Origin: Ignavibacterium sp037440165
GTDB lineage: Bacteria; Bacteroidota; Ignavibacteria; Ignavibacteriales; Ignavibacteriaceae
DNA: 64,000 nucleotides
Reading direction: 5' to 3'
NCBI RefSeq assembly: GCF_037440165.1
Contig: NZ_JBBIUQ010000003.1
Coordinates: 1-64,000 of the forward strand
Shown: one piece after another, positions 51,327 to 60,703 of the stretch
Numbering within the stretch: position 1 is the stretch's first letter
Layout of the letters: every line of letters starts with the position of its first letter
Program-made: the position numbers and the translations under genes
Notes under the pieces: generated by a model
The model's input: the letters and a program-made list of their open reading frames with translations, nothing else
What the model was told of the DNA's origin: nothing
Databases searched by the model: none

Positions 51327-52776
51327 TCAGGATGAAATTCAGAATTATTTAACTGACGCTTCAAATTACAAAGGAAGATGTGAAGCGGTTTATATTCCTC
51401 AGAGTAAAGAAGAACTTCTTCAGATATTGAAAGATGCAAATCAACGAAAGACAAAAGTTACAATTTCTGGTGCTGGCACTGGTTTAACAGGCGCCAGAGT
51501 TCCTGATGGCGGAATTGTTATCTCTACTGAAAAGTTGAATAAGATAATCGAGATAAATACTACAGAAAATTATGTAGTAGCTGAACCCGGAGTTTATTTA
51601 TCACATCTTCTTGATGAATTGAAGATGATAAATTATTTCTATCCGCCCGATCCAACAGAAAAAAATTGTTTCATCGGCGGAACCGTTGCAACCAATGCGT
51701 CAGGTGCAAAAACATTTAAATATGGCGCAACAAGAAACTTTGTTGATGAATTAGAAATTATTCTAGCAAATGGTGATGAACTTTATCTTAAGCGAGGTGA
51801 AGTTTTTGCTAATGATGATATCCTTAATGTTAAAACCAAATCCGGAAGAAATATTTCACTTAAACTTCCGCGATACAACTTACCTGTTACAAAAAATGCA
51901 TCCGGATATTTTATCCAACCAAATATGGATGCCATCGATTTGTTTATTGGTTCTGAAGGAACATTGGGAGTGTTTTCAAAAATGAAATTAAAAATTCTTC
52001 CTTTGCCTGAAAGAATCATTTCTATGGTTTGTTTTTTTGATGATGAGATCGACGCACTCAGTTTTATTGATGAAGCTAGAAAAATCTCTTTCCAAACCAG
52101 ACAGAATAATCATGAAGATGCACCGGACGCTCTTGCACTTGAATTCTTTGACAGAAATTCTCTGAAATTTTTAGCAAAAGAATTTAATTCTTTGCCAAAT
52201 CGGAATTCTGCAGTGTGGTTTGAGCAGGAGGCCGATCTGAGTAATGAAGAACAGCTGCTTGAAAAATGGTTTGCTCTGATTGTTAATAACAATGGTACTG
52301 AAGAAGATGTTTGGTTTGCTGTATCTGAAAAAGAAAGAAAATCTTTGGAAGAATTTCGTCATGCAATTTCCTGGAAGGTTAATGAATACATTGCAAATCA
52401 TAAATTACGGAAGCTTGGAACTGATGTCGCCGTTCCTGATTCTGAAATGTTTAACTTTTATAATTTTTTGAAGAACACAATGGACGAATGTCAGTTGAAT
52501 TATGTTTTGTATGGTCATCTTGGTAATTCGCATTTTCATTTGAATATGTTACCTCAAAATGAAGACGAATATCTTACTGGTAAAGAAATTTACCGTAAGA
52601 TCTGTAAGAAAGCCATTGATTTGAATGGAACAGTATCAGCTGAGCACGGAATCGGAAAATTAAAAACACAATATCTTATTGATATGTTTAATTTGGAAAT
52701 AGTTAATCAGATGAAAGAAATAAAAAAGCAATTCGATCCGAATTATATACTTGGTGTTGGAAATATTTTTAGCTAA
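51310..52776 (+). CDS. FAD-linked oxidase, GlcD/D-lactate dehydrogenase-like
   Basis: 488 residues. FAD-binding domain: SGAGTGLTGARVPDGGIVIS, VAEPGVYLSHLLDELK, and GGTVATNASGAKTFKYGATR. The C-terminal FAD-oxidase domain includes YGHLGNSHFHLNMLPQN with the metal/substrate His cluster and SAEHGIGKLKTQYL. The family oxidises 2-hydroxy acids (D-lactate, glycolate, 2-hydroxyglutarate). No partner Fe-S subunit (GlcF) gene is adjacent, so single-subunit activity or an unlinked partner is likely. It converges on cysS with an 18-base gap and no terminator visible. Confidence 0.88.
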   Translation: MIIKTNQDEIQNYLTDASNYKGRCEAVYIPQSKEELLQILKDANQRKTKVTISGAGTGLTGARVPDGGIVISTEKLNKIIEINTTENYVVAEPGVYLSHLLDELKMINYFYPPDPTEKNCFIGGTVATNASGAKTFKYGATRNFVDELEIILANGDELYLKRGEVFANDDILNVKTKSGRNISLKLPRYNLPVTKNASGYFIQPNMDAIDLFIGSEGTLGVFSKMKLKILPLPERIISMVCFFDDEIDALSFIDEARKISFQTRQNNHEDAPDALALEFFDRNSLKFLAKEFNSLPNRNSAVWFEQEADLSNEEQLLEKWFALIVNNNGTEEDVWFAVSEKERKSLEEFRHAISWKVNEYIANHKLRKLGTDVAVPDSEMFNFYNFLKNTMDECQLNYVLYGHLGNSHFHLNMLPQNEDEYLTGKEIYRKICKKAIDLNGTVSAEHGIGKLKTQYLIDMFNLEIVNQMKEIKKQFDPNYILGVGNIFS

Positions 52777-52794
52777 GAAAAAGTAATCAGATAC

Positions 52795-54207
52795 TTATTT
52801 CTTAATTTTCTTATAACTTGTTCCCTCTTTTGTATCCTGAAGCAGCACGCCAAGATTTTGCAGTTCATCTCTAATCTTATCTGAAAGAGTGTAATTCTTA
52901 TTCTGCTTTGCTTCAGTTCTGATTTTTATCAGCAGTTCAATCAATTCATTTTCGAGTGATGGTAAATTTTCTTTTTTCTGAAAGCTTATTATACCCAGAA
53001 CATCTTCTGCAGTTTTATTCAGAAAGGATTTTACATTGATATAAAATTCTTTATTCAATTTTTCATTCTCTGCAATAACACGATTTACTTCTCGCGTAAA
53101 ATCGAAAATAGCTGCAACTGCCTGTGCTGAATTAAAATCATCATCCATCGCCTGCTCGAATTTTTCATACCAGATCTTAAAATCAAACTCAGCTTGTTTT
53201 CCATCATTAGAATTTTTCTGCAGTTCTTCTTCAACTTTATCAGCAAGATTCTGAATTTTCTCAACTCCTTTTTCAGCAGCTTGTAAAAGCTCATCACTAA
53301 AGTTTAACGGACCGCTATAATGTGCCTGTGCAAAAAATAATCTTATTGCTTCAGCCGAATATTTTTTCAGAACTTCCCGAGCAGTAAAAAAATTGCCAAG
53401 TGATTTTGACATTTTTTCTTCATTGATATTCAAAAATCCGAAATGAAGCCAGTATTTGGCAAAAGGTTTTTCATTAGCAGCTTCGCTCTGAGCAATTTCG
53501 TTTTCGTGATGAGGAAAAATCAAATCGTGTCCGCCTGCGTGAATATCAAAAGATTCGCCGAGTAATTTACAGCTCATTGCTGAGCATTCAATATGCCATC
53601 CGGGACGACCTTTTCCCCAAGGACTTTCCCAATATGGCTCGCCTTCTTTCGCTTTTTTCCAAAGTGCAAAATCAAGCGGATGCTTTTTCTCTTCATTGAC
53701 TTCAACTCTTGCACCTACTTCAAGCTCTTCTGTGTTTTTTCCGCTTAACTTTCCGTAGCCAGTAAATTTTGAAACATCATAAAAAACATTTCCGTCAACA
53801 TTGTAAGCAATACCCTTCTCTTCTAATCTTTTAATCATTTCAATCATATCATTCATAAATTCAGTTGCACGCGAATAATAAGTTGCTGGTTTGATTTTCA
53901 GCTTTTCAATATCACTGAAGAATTCTTTAATGTAGAAATCTGCAACTTCACGAGAAGATTTTGCTTCCTGATTTGCTTTTTTTATGATCTTATCATCAAC
54001 ATCAGTAAGATTCATTACGAAAGTAACTGCATAACCTTTGTATTCAAGATATCTTCTTACAATATCAGACAAAATAAATGAACGAGCATTACCAATATGG
54101 AAATAATCATAAACAGTTGGTCCGCACATATACATCTTAACCAACGGTGGATTGATCGGAACAAATTCTTCTTTTTGCTTTGTGAGTGTGTTGTAAATCT
54201 TTAACAT
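52795..54207 (-). CDS. cysS: Cysteine-tRNA ligase
   Basis: 470 residues. The class I HIGH-type signature is HIGN at residues 37-40 (TVYDYFHIGNARSF), and KMSKS occurs as EEKMSKSLGNFF. The zinc ligands include Cys28 (MYMCGPT) and the HIECSAMSCKLLG and GGHDLIFPHHENE segments. Standard length and order. A -7-like element TATATTTG lies upstream. Confidence 0.97.
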   Translation of the reverse strand: MLKIYNTLTKQKEEFVPINPPLVKMYMCGPTVYDYFHIGNARSFILSDIVRRYLEYKGYAVTFVMNLTDVDDKIIKKANQEAKSSREVADFYIKEFFSDIEKLKIKPATYYSRATEFMNDMIEMIKRLEEKGIAYNVDGNVFYDVSKFTGYGKLSGKNTEELEVGARVEVNEEKKHPLDFALWKKAKEGEPYWESPWGKGRPGWHIECSAMSCKLLGESFDIHAGGHDLIFPHHENEIAQSEAANEKPFAKYWLHFGFLNINEEKMSKSLGNFFTAREVLKKYSAEAIRLFFAQAHYSGPLNFSDELLQAAEKGVEKIQNLADKVEEELQKNSNDGKQAEFDFKIWYEKFEQAMDDDFNSAQAVAAIFDFTREVNRVIAENEKLNKEFYINVKSFLNKTAEDVLGIISFQKKENLPSLENELIELLIKIRTEAKQNKNYTLSDKIRDELQNLGVLLQDTKEGTSYKKIKK

Positions 54208-54235
54208 AAAATTTTGATTCTCGATTTTAATAGTT

Positions 54236-54243
54236 CAAATATA
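54236..54243 (-). promoter_or_regulatory. Possible -7 element of cysS
   Basis: Reads TATATTTG on the minus strand, an exact TAnnTTTG, 28 bases before the cysS start. No TTG box is found 19-21 bases upstream. Confidence 0.35.
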
Positions 54244-54287
54244 ACAAAATTGATGCTTGTAATTTATTTACTTAATCACTGCTTAAA

Positions 54288-54336
54288 CCTTCGTGTCTTT
54301 GAGTCCTTGTGGCAAAAATAAATATAGGCACGAAGG
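54288..54336. repeat. Dispersed inverted-repeat-like element upstream of cysS
   Basis: CCTTCGTG (54288-54295) and CACGAAGG (54329-54336) are perfect 8-base arms around a 33-base interior (TCTTTGAGTCCTTGTGGC then A/T). The sequence resembles the CTTCGTGTCTTTGTG-type intergenic repeats seen widely in Bacteroidota genomes, and the flank CACTAAGACC extends the symmetry imperfectly. It is not part of a gene. Confidence 0.55.
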
Positions 54337-54372
54337 CACTAAGACCTTAATCAATCACAAAATAATGTGTAC

Positions 54373-55356
54373 TTAAAATCTTCGAAGTTTACCTAAAAGT
54401 AATTTGAAGTCAGAAGGTAAGTCGGAGTCGAATCTTACAAATTTTTTTGTATGCGGATGAATGAATCCCAGAGTTTTTGCATGCAAAGCTTGTCTGGGCA
54501 TAATTTCAAGCAGATTAGTTACACGACTTTTAATTTTAGGCAGGTCGCTTCCGAAATGAATTTTTTCTCCTCCGTAAGTTCTGTCACCAAAAATTGGCCT
54601 TCCGATGCCTGATAAGTGAACACGAATCTGATGAGTTCTTCCTGTTTTCAAATTCAATTTAATGTATGAAGTAAATTCAAACTCTTCTAATACTTCATAA
54701 AAAGTTATTGCCAGCTTCCCTTCAGATTTACTTATGGTAAATTTTTTTCTGTCCGATTTACTTCTTGCAATGTTAGTTTGAATTTCACCTTTATGTTCTG
54801 AAAGTTTTCCCCAGCAAATTGCGTGGTACTCTCTTTCAATTGAATGCTTTGCAAATTGTTCTGCAAGCTTTGCGTGAGTATAATCATCTTTAGCGACAAC
54901 AAGTAATCCGCTTGTATCTTTATCTATGCGATGAACTATTCCCGGCCGGCCGGCTTCACTTAAACCACTGAGACTTTTAGTATGATGAAGAAGTGCGTTA
55001 ACCAAAGTTCCTGTGTAATTTGAATATGCAGGATGAGCAACCATTCCAGCTGGTTTATTAACAACAATAAGATGTTCATCTTCATAAATTATATCTAATG
55101 GAATTTCTTCCGGTTCAACATCTTCCGGTCTTGGAGAAATTGGTTGGATTGCAATAATAACATCGCCTGGTTTAACTGAATAGTTTGCTTTTGCAGACAA
55201 ACCATTTACAGTTACTAATCCGGCTTCAATAGCTTTCTGAATTTTTGATCTTGTAGCGTTTTCAATCTGATTAACAAGAAAAGTATCTAATCGTTCCTTC
55301 TTTTTTCCTTCGGGAACATTAATCAGATACTTCTTTTCGGTTATCAACTTGCTCAT
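54373..55356 (-). CDS. rluD: RluA-family pseudouridine synthase
   Basis: 327 residues. An S4 RNA-binding domain at 10-70 (ERLDTFLVNQ, ATRSKIQKAIEAGLVTVNG), then the catalytic domain with HRIDKDTSGLLVVAK (catalytic Asp near 145) and LKTGRTHQIRVHLSGIGRP. RluD-type enzymes make pseudouridines in helix 69 of 23S rRNA. RluD is preferred over other RluA members because of the S4 domain, length and the usual lspA linkage. Its start lies within the last 38 bases of lspA. Confidence 0.85.
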   Translation of the reverse strand: MSKLITEKKYLINVPEGKKKERLDTFLVNQIENATRSKIQKAIEAGLVTVNGLSAKANYSVKPGDVIIAIQPISPRPEDVEPEEIPLDIIYEDEHLIVVNKPAGMVAHPAYSNYTGTLVNALLHHTKSLSGLSEAGRPGIVHRIDKDTSGLLVVAKDDYTHAKLAEQFAKHSIEREYHAICWGKLSEHKGEIQTNIARSKSDRKKFTISKSEGKLAITFYEVLEEFEFTSYIKLNLKTGRTHQIRVHLSGIGRPIFGDRTYGGEKIHFGSDLPKIKSRVTNLLEIMPRQALHAKTLGFIHPHTKKFVRFDSDLPSDFKLLLGKLRRF

Positions 55357-56017
55357 TTGGTTCTTCTGCTGTATTAGAAAAATTTTCTGCAGAAGTTAAA
55401 TCATCGGATGTAATTGGATGAGTTGAACTGCCTGAATCAACTGTTGCTGCAACAAGTGACTTTTCCAGTTCTTTTTCTTCCTCGTGCTTTTTGTAAAACA
55501 GAATAAGTATCAAAACACCAACTGTAACCGCAGCATCAGCAATGTTAAAAATAGGCCAGCGATCATAACTTCTTCCAAACAGAGTAAAATCAAAAAAATC
55601 GAAATCAAAAAAATCAACTACTCTTCCATAAAATAAAGGTGCATATCCGAACAACACACCATAAAATGTTCTATCTATGAGATTACCTATTGCACCGCCA
55701 AGAATAAATGCAATTGCTACTCTTAAGCTGAAGCTTTTGTTTCTTATTGCGTACAGGTAAATCAACAGCCCTATACTAGCGACTAACGAAAACAATGAAA
55801 TAGCAAGCTTGAAAGCATTCCCCGGATCGAAGCCGAAAGCCATTCCTGGATTTTCAATATAGGTTAATCTGAAAAAATCACCGATGACAGGAATGCTCTG
55901 ACCATAAAACATTCCATCAAAATTGAAATTAAGAAAAGGAACTGAAAAACCTTTGACGAAAATCTTTGTCAGCTGGTCAACTATTACTATTGCTATTGAT
56001 ATATAAATAACTTTCAC
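55319..56017 (-). CDS. lspA: Signal peptidase II (lipoprotein signal peptidase)
   Basis: 232 residues, longer than the usual 160 because of a polar C-terminal tail of about 55 residues. Four membrane helices. The catalytic aspartates are in GGAIGNLIDRTF and FNIADAAVTVG, and the N-terminal VDQLTKIFVKG motif is present. It cleaves prolipoproteins after lipid attachment, as needed for the lipoproteins encoded elsewhere in this window. The last 38 bases overlap rluD, so the extra tail is partly forced by the overlap. Confidence 0.94.
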   Translation of the reverse strand: MKVIYISIAIVIVDQLTKIFVKGFSVPFLNFNFDGMFYGQSIPVIGDFFRLTYIENPGMAFGFDPGNAFKLAISLFSLVASIGLLIYLYAIRNKSFSLRVAIAFILGGAIGNLIDRTFYGVLFGYAPLFYGRVVDFFDFDFFDFTLFGRSYDRWPIFNIADAAVTVGVLILILFYKKHEEEKELEKSLVAATVDSGSSTHPITSDDLTSAENFSNTAEEPNEQVDNRKEVSD

Positions 56018-56101
56018 TTTAAAAAACTACTCCAAAAAATCTTTCCAAAATTAAAAACTGGGGTTCGGCAATTCGATGTGAAATTCCTTACCCCACAAAT
56101 G

Positions 56102-56893
56102 TTACCTCTTTTCCTGTCTTTGCTTCATTGGCAAACACAGCTGACTATGAGGAACTGCTTCTAATCGAGCTTTAGGGATTAAAGGACAGGTTTCGCACAA
56201 GTGCTGTGGTTCTTCAATACATTCGATGCAAATTCCATAGGTTCCGTTCTCAATTCTTTTCAGGGCATCTTCAAGATAACCAAGAAATTTCGTTTCTCTC
56301 TGAGCATATAGGAAAGTTTTCTCTCTTTCCATTGCATCAGTTCCCTGCTCTGCCATATGAAGTGAGTATGGTGAATTTTCATTTATATATTCACCAGTAG
56401 AAGGATCGAGCATTTGTTCTTTAAGATTCTGAAGCTGCTCAAGAATTTCGTCTCTCTTTTCAAGAATGATTTTTTTGAAATGCTCAAGATCTTTTTTGCT
56501 GTAACCTTTTATCTTCTTAAGTGCTTCTGCTTTTCTTCTTGCAGCTTCAAGCTCTGCCTGATAGATTTCATCAATCTTGCTTTCATCTTCAACTGCTTCT
56601 TCAACCTGCGATTGAACCACCGGTTGCTGCTTTACTATTTTTTCTTCTTTCGGTGTAAGTTTTTTCTTTTCGGCCTTCTTTACAGGTCTCTGTTCACTTT
56701 TTTTCTTCACAACCTTGACAGATTTCTTAGCGGTCTTCTTCGGTGCTGAGGTTTTCTTTGTTACTTTTTTCTTTGCAGGCGCAGCTTTTTTTACAGTTTT
56801 CTTTACCTGAGTCTTCTTCACTTTGTTCTTTTCCTCCTTGCCTTTTTTAGTCGTGGCTTTTTTAGGTGTTTTCTTAATTTGTTTTTTTGCCAT
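56102..56893 (-). CDS. DksA/TraR-type zinc-finger protein with histone H1-like N-terminal tail
   Basis: 263 residues. The first 100 or so are extremely rich in Lys, Ala, Thr and Val with KKTAKK/KKxxxK repeats, as in histone H1-like bacterial tails. A helical part (KKIKGYSKKDLEHFKKIILE) leads to the DksA-type domain with EGTDAMERE and the C4 zinc finger YGICIECIEEP...HLCETCPLIPKARL...SQLC. Proteins of this class bind RNA polymerase or simply DNA. It lies 24 bases after ileS and before lspA. Whether the tail binds DNA or only raises charge is unknown. Confidence 0.83.
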   Translation of the reverse strand: MAKKQIKKTPKKATTKKGKEEKNKVKKTQVKKTVKKAAPAKKKVTKKTSAPKKTAKKSVKVVKKKSEQRPVKKAEKKKLTPKEEKIVKQQPVVQSQVEEAVEDESKIDEIYQAELEAARRKAEALKKIKGYSKKDLEHFKKIILEKRDEILEQLQNLKEQMLDPSTGEYINENSPYSLHMAEQGTDAMEREKTFLYAQRETKFLGYLEDALKRIENGTYGICIECIEEPQHLCETCPLIPKARLEAVPHSQLCLPMKQRQEKR

Positions 56894-56917
56894 TTTATTT
56901 TCCTCCTTTGTTAAGGA

Positions 56918-59900
56918 TTAAATCTTCTCAATTCGAATAGAGCATTCATAATCACCGATTTTCCAATCTTGGCTGAATCCTCCATCGTTAATTTGTTGTG
57001 AAATTAATTTTTCTGCAAGTGTTTCATTTGAAATATAATCAGAAAAATTTTCTATTGATTTGACTAATTCAGGACTTCCTGTAAAGCTGATGTTTATTTT
57101 ATCTGTGACATCAAAACATGCATCTTTTCTCATATTCTGAACTCGATTTACGAACTCTCTGGCTAATCCTTCATCAATAAGATTTTGATTAAGTTCTGTA
57201 TCAATCGCTACTGTAACACCTTCTTCAGATTCAACAACCCAGCCTTCAATCTGATGACTGATAATCTCAACATCATCACGAGTAATCGCCAGATTTTCTC
57301 CATCGATTTCTACAGAAATGTTTTCACCGCTTTCAAGTTTTTTGATCTCTTCTTTGCCAAAGTTTTTGATAATCTCCGCTACTGTTTTTACCTTCTTACC
57401 AAATTTTGGTCCGATAGATTTGAAATTAGCTTTGGCAGTTTTGTTAACTATTTCAGAATCGTCATCAAGAATTACAAGTTCTTTGATATTAACTTCATCG
57501 AGAATTACATCTTTCATCTTACCAAGTGCGTCGCGTTTTTCTTTTTCAACAACTACCATCATTCTCTTAAGCGGCTGACGAACTTTAAGATTATTTTTTG
57601 CACGAATAGCTCTTGTCAGATAAACAACTTTTTGAGCAACATCCATTTTTTCTTCAAGCTCAGGTTCACGATAAGTGATTATTGGAAAATCGGCAAGATG
57701 AACCGATTCGAATTTTTCTTTTCCTGTAACTGTGTTAAGATTTCTGTAAATCTCTTCAGCAATAAATGGTGCGAAAGGTGAAGTTAATTTTGCAACTGTA
57801 TTCAAACATTCATACAAAGTCTGATATGCAGAAAGTTTTTCTTTGTTCATCTCGGATTTCCAGAAACGACGACGACTTCTTCTTACATACCAGTTTGAAA
57901 GCTGATCGATTGTAAAATCGCTGACTGCACGAGCAGCTTTTGTAACATCATAAGCATCCATCTGTTTTTCATATTCCTCAACAAGAGCATTTAGTTTTGA
58001 GATTATCCATCTGTCAATTTCTGGTCGCTGACTGTAAGGTACAAGCTCTTCGCTAAAATTGAACTTATCAATGTTCGAATAAAGTGCAAAGAATGAATAA
58101 GTATTAACCAATGTTCCGAAAAACTTTCTTTGTACTTCAACTAATGCTTCTTCATCAAAAAGAGTTGGCCTCCAAGGTGGACTGTTTGTAACCAAATACC
58201 ATCTTGTTGTATCGGCTCCGTATTTATCAAACAAATCGAATGGATCAACGGTGTTGCCGCGAGACTTGGACATCTTCATACCGTTTTTATCCAGAATCAG
58301 CTCATTCACTATAACATTTTTAAAGGCAACATTGTCGAACAACATTGTAGTAATTGCGTGAAGAGTGTAAAACCATCCACGGGTTTGATCTATTCCTTCG
58401 CAAATAAAATCAGCAGGGTAAAATTTCTTTTCAAATGATTCCTTATTTTCAAATGGATAGTGATACTGAGCGAAAGGCATTGCGCCAGAATCAAACCATA
58501 CATCAATTACTTCAGGACTTCGTTTATAAATTTTCCCATTTCTTTCAAAAAGAATCTTATCCACAAATGGTTTGTGCAAATCAATATTCTCAATATCAGC
58601 GACAGAAATTCTTTTTCCGTTTTCTTCAATGAATCCTTTTTTCAACTCTTCAATACTTCCCACAGCAAACATATCACCGTCATCACTAACCCAGATTGGA
58701 AGCGGAGTTGCCCAGAAACGATCTCTTGAAAGTGCCCAGTCCTTATTTTCTTCGAGCCAGTTTCCAAATCTTCCTGAACCAACTTCAGGCGGCTGCCAAT
58801 TAATTGTTTTGTTTAATTCAACCATTCTTTTTGCAATTGAAGTAGTTCTGATAAACCACGATTCTCTTGCATAATAAATAACCGGAACATCTTGATGTCG
58901 CCAGCTGAATGGATATGTGTGAAGTATTGTTTCTTTCTTGTAAAGTTTTCCATCCTTCTTCAGTTTTAGAATTATTCCATTATCAGCATCCTTAACAAAC
59001 TGTCCTGCAAAATCAGTAACTTCATCTGTAAAAACGCCTGAACGTGTAACTGGCTGAAGCATAGGAAGATTATATTTCTTTGATACTTCATAGTCATCAG
59101 CTCCAAAAGCAGGTGCAATGTGAACAATACCGGAGCCGTCTTCAGTGCTTACAAAATCACCTTCGATAACATAGAAAGCTTTTCTATCAACATCGCAATA
59201 ATCCAGAAGTTGTTCATATTCCAGACCGAGTAAATCTTTTCCTTTCAGCTCTTCAAGAATCTCGTAATCGCCATCAATTACAGATAATCTGTCTTTAGCA
59301 AGTATTAAAACTTTACCAACAGTTTTAATTTTAACATAATCAATATCAGGTCCAACAGCTAATGCAACATTTGAAATCAAAGTCCAGGGCGTTGTTGTCC
59401 AAACAAGGAAATATTCATCAGTATCAACTCTCTGAAACAAAACATAAACTGAAGGATCTTTTGTTTCGCGATAACCAAGTGCGAGTTCGTGGGAAGAAAG
59501 CACAGTTTCTGATTTAGGGTCCTGGGGAACGATTTTATAATCTTTATAAATTAGTTCTTTATCAAATAAAGTTTTTAATGCCCACCAAACTGATTCAATA
59601 TATTTGTTATCAAGTGTAATGTAAGCAGAATCCAAATCAATCCAGTAACCCATTCGGGTTGTCATCTTTTCCCACAGATCGAGATATGTAAAAACTGATT
59701 CGCGGCATTTTTTATTATACTTTTCAATTCCGTATTCAATTACTTCGCTTTTGTGTTTAATGCCGAGAGATTTTTCAACTTCAATTTCAACAGGTAAGCC
59801 GTGAGTGTCCCAACCAGCTTTTCTTTCAACACGGAAACCTTTTAATGTTTTATATCGGCATACAAGATCTTTAAGAGTTCTTGCCATAACATGGTGAATT

Positions 59901-60064
59901 CCGGGCTTTCCGTTCGCTGTTGGAGGACCTTCATAGAAAGTGAATGATTTGTTTTCATCTCTGGTAGAAACACTTTTTTCAAATATTTTATTTTCTTGCC
60001 AGAACTTTAAGATCTCTTCTTCAATTTTCGGATAGCTTATTTTTTCTAAATTTTGTTTGAACAT
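56918..60064 (-). CDS. ileS: Isoleucine-tRNA ligase, eukaryote-like (type 2)
   Basis: 1048 residues. The class I signature is in PPTANGKPGIHHVMARTLKD (HHVM at the HIGH position), then GWDTHGLPVEIEVEKSLGI, typical of the longer type 2 IleRS that confers mupirocin tolerance in many bacteria. KMSKSRGNTV is the second signature. The CP1 editing domain is between them (VAPAFGADDYEV). There is no C-terminal zinc finger of the type 1 enzymes; it ends DYECSIRIEKI. The type 2 call follows established sequence features, while drug response is inference. Confidence 0.94.
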   Translation of the reverse strand: MFKQNLEKISYPKIEEEILKFWQENKIFEKSVSTRDENKSFTFYEGPPTANGKPGIHHVMARTLKDLVCRYKTLKGFRVERKAGWDTHGLPVEIEVEKSLGIKHKSEVIEYGIEKYNKKCRESVFTYLDLWEKMTTRMGYWIDLDSAYITLDNKYIESVWWALKTLFDKELIYKDYKIVPQDPKSETVLSSHELALGYRETKDPSVYVLFQRVDTDEYFLVWTTTPWTLISNVALAVGPDIDYVKIKTVGKVLILAKDRLSVIDGDYEILEELKGKDLLGLEYEQLLDYCDVDRKAFYVIEGDFVSTEDGSGIVHIAPAFGADDYEVSKKYNLPMLQPVTRSGVFTDEVTDFAGQFVKDADNGIILKLKKDGKLYKKETILHTYPFSWRHQDVPVIYYARESWFIRTTSIAKRMVELNKTINWQPPEVGSGRFGNWLEENKDWALSRDRFWATPLPIWVSDDGDMFAVGSIEELKKGFIEENGKRISVADIENIDLHKPFVDKILFERNGKIYKRSPEVIDVWFDSGAMPFAQYHYPFENKESFEKKFYPADFICEGIDQTRGWFYTLHAITTMLFDNVAFKNVIVNELILDKNGMKMSKSRGNTVDPFDLFDKYGADTTRWYLVTNSPPWRPTLFDEEALVEVQRKFFGTLVNTYSFFALYSNIDKFNFSEELVPYSQRPEIDRWIISKLNALVEEYEKQMDAYDVTKAARAVSDFTIDQLSNWYVRRSRRRFWKSEMNKEKLSAYQTLYECLNTVAKLTSPFAPFIAEEIYRNLNTVTGKEKFESVHLADFPIITYREPELEEKMDVAQKVVYLTRAIRAKNNLKVRQPLKRMMVVVEKEKRDALGKMKDVILDEVNIKELVILDDDSEIVNKTAKANFKSIGPKFGKKVKTVAEIIKNFGKEEIKKLESGENISVEIDGENLAITRDDVEIISHQIEGWVVESEEGVTVAIDTELNQNLIDEGLAREFVNRVQNMRKDACFDVTDKINISFTGSPELVKSIENFSDYISNETLAEKLISQQINDGGFSQDWKIGDYECSIRIEKI

Positions 60065-60082
60065 AGTTTCTCTGTATTTGAT

Positions 60083-60703
60083 TTATAAATCCTTATATTT
60101 TTTTATCAATTCTTTCTCTGCTTGAATAAATTCTTTTAATTCTCTTTCAATTCTTTCTTTCTTAAGAATTATATTTTTTGCCTGAGTTTCAGCATCAGAT
60201 AAAAGTTCTTTAGCTTTAATTTCTGCTTCCTTCAGTGTCAGCTCAGCTTCTTTTTTAGAATCAATAATATTGTCTTCATATATTTTTAATTTTTCACGAA
60301 GTATGACTGCTTCTCTTTCACCGCTCAGCACTTCCTGAACAGCCATACCAAAAAATCCCATAGCACCAAGTGTAATATTTCTTAAACTGAAGAGAATTAG
60401 ATTTTCAGTTATTATCTGATTAGTTCCAAAATACTCGCTGAAAAAAGTAACTGTAATCAAGCTTAAAATTGTAATTGCAACAATTATTGCAAATAAAACT
60501 TTGCCGCCTTTGTGCCAGCCTATTTGACGATTGATAAACCAACCGCTTGCAAAACAAAAAATTGAAAGAACAAACCAAACTACAAAATTGAAATCGCCAA
60601 AATTGAATAAATCTGTATTAAGAAAATTTGAGGTATAAATAAATACAGCAATCATAAGTGCTGCAAAATAATTTTTAATAATTGATTTAAATGAAAATGT
60701 CAT
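60083..60703 (-). CDS. Membrane protein with C-terminal coiled coil
   Basis: 206 residues, no recognised family. About four hydrophobic segments lie at 10-30, 40-58, 68-90 and 100-122. A long Lys/Glu-rich coiled coil follows from 128 (VLSGEREAVILREKLKIYEDNIIDSK) to the end. The ATG overlaps the PNP stop by one base, and ileS starts 18 bases downstream, so it is part of the coupled series. Possibly a membrane-tethered scaffold; divIVA is two genes upstream. Confidence 0.7.
   Translation of the reverse strand: MTFSFKSIIKNYFAALMIAVFIYTSNFLNTDLFNFGDFNFVVWFVLSIFCFASGWFINRQIGWHKGGKVLFAIIVAITILSLITVTFFSEYFGTNQIITENLILFSLRNITLGAMGFFGMAVQEVLSGEREAVILREKLKIYEDNIIDSKKEAELTLKEAEIKAKELLSDAETQAKNIILKKERIERELKEFIQAEKELIKKYKDL

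Noticed and set aside
57185..57781. 198-codon open frame on the plus strand inside ileS
   Set aside because: Antisense to a clearly conserved synthetase, rich in Phe, Asn and Lys as expected for a shadow frame in AT-rich DNA, with no ribosome site.
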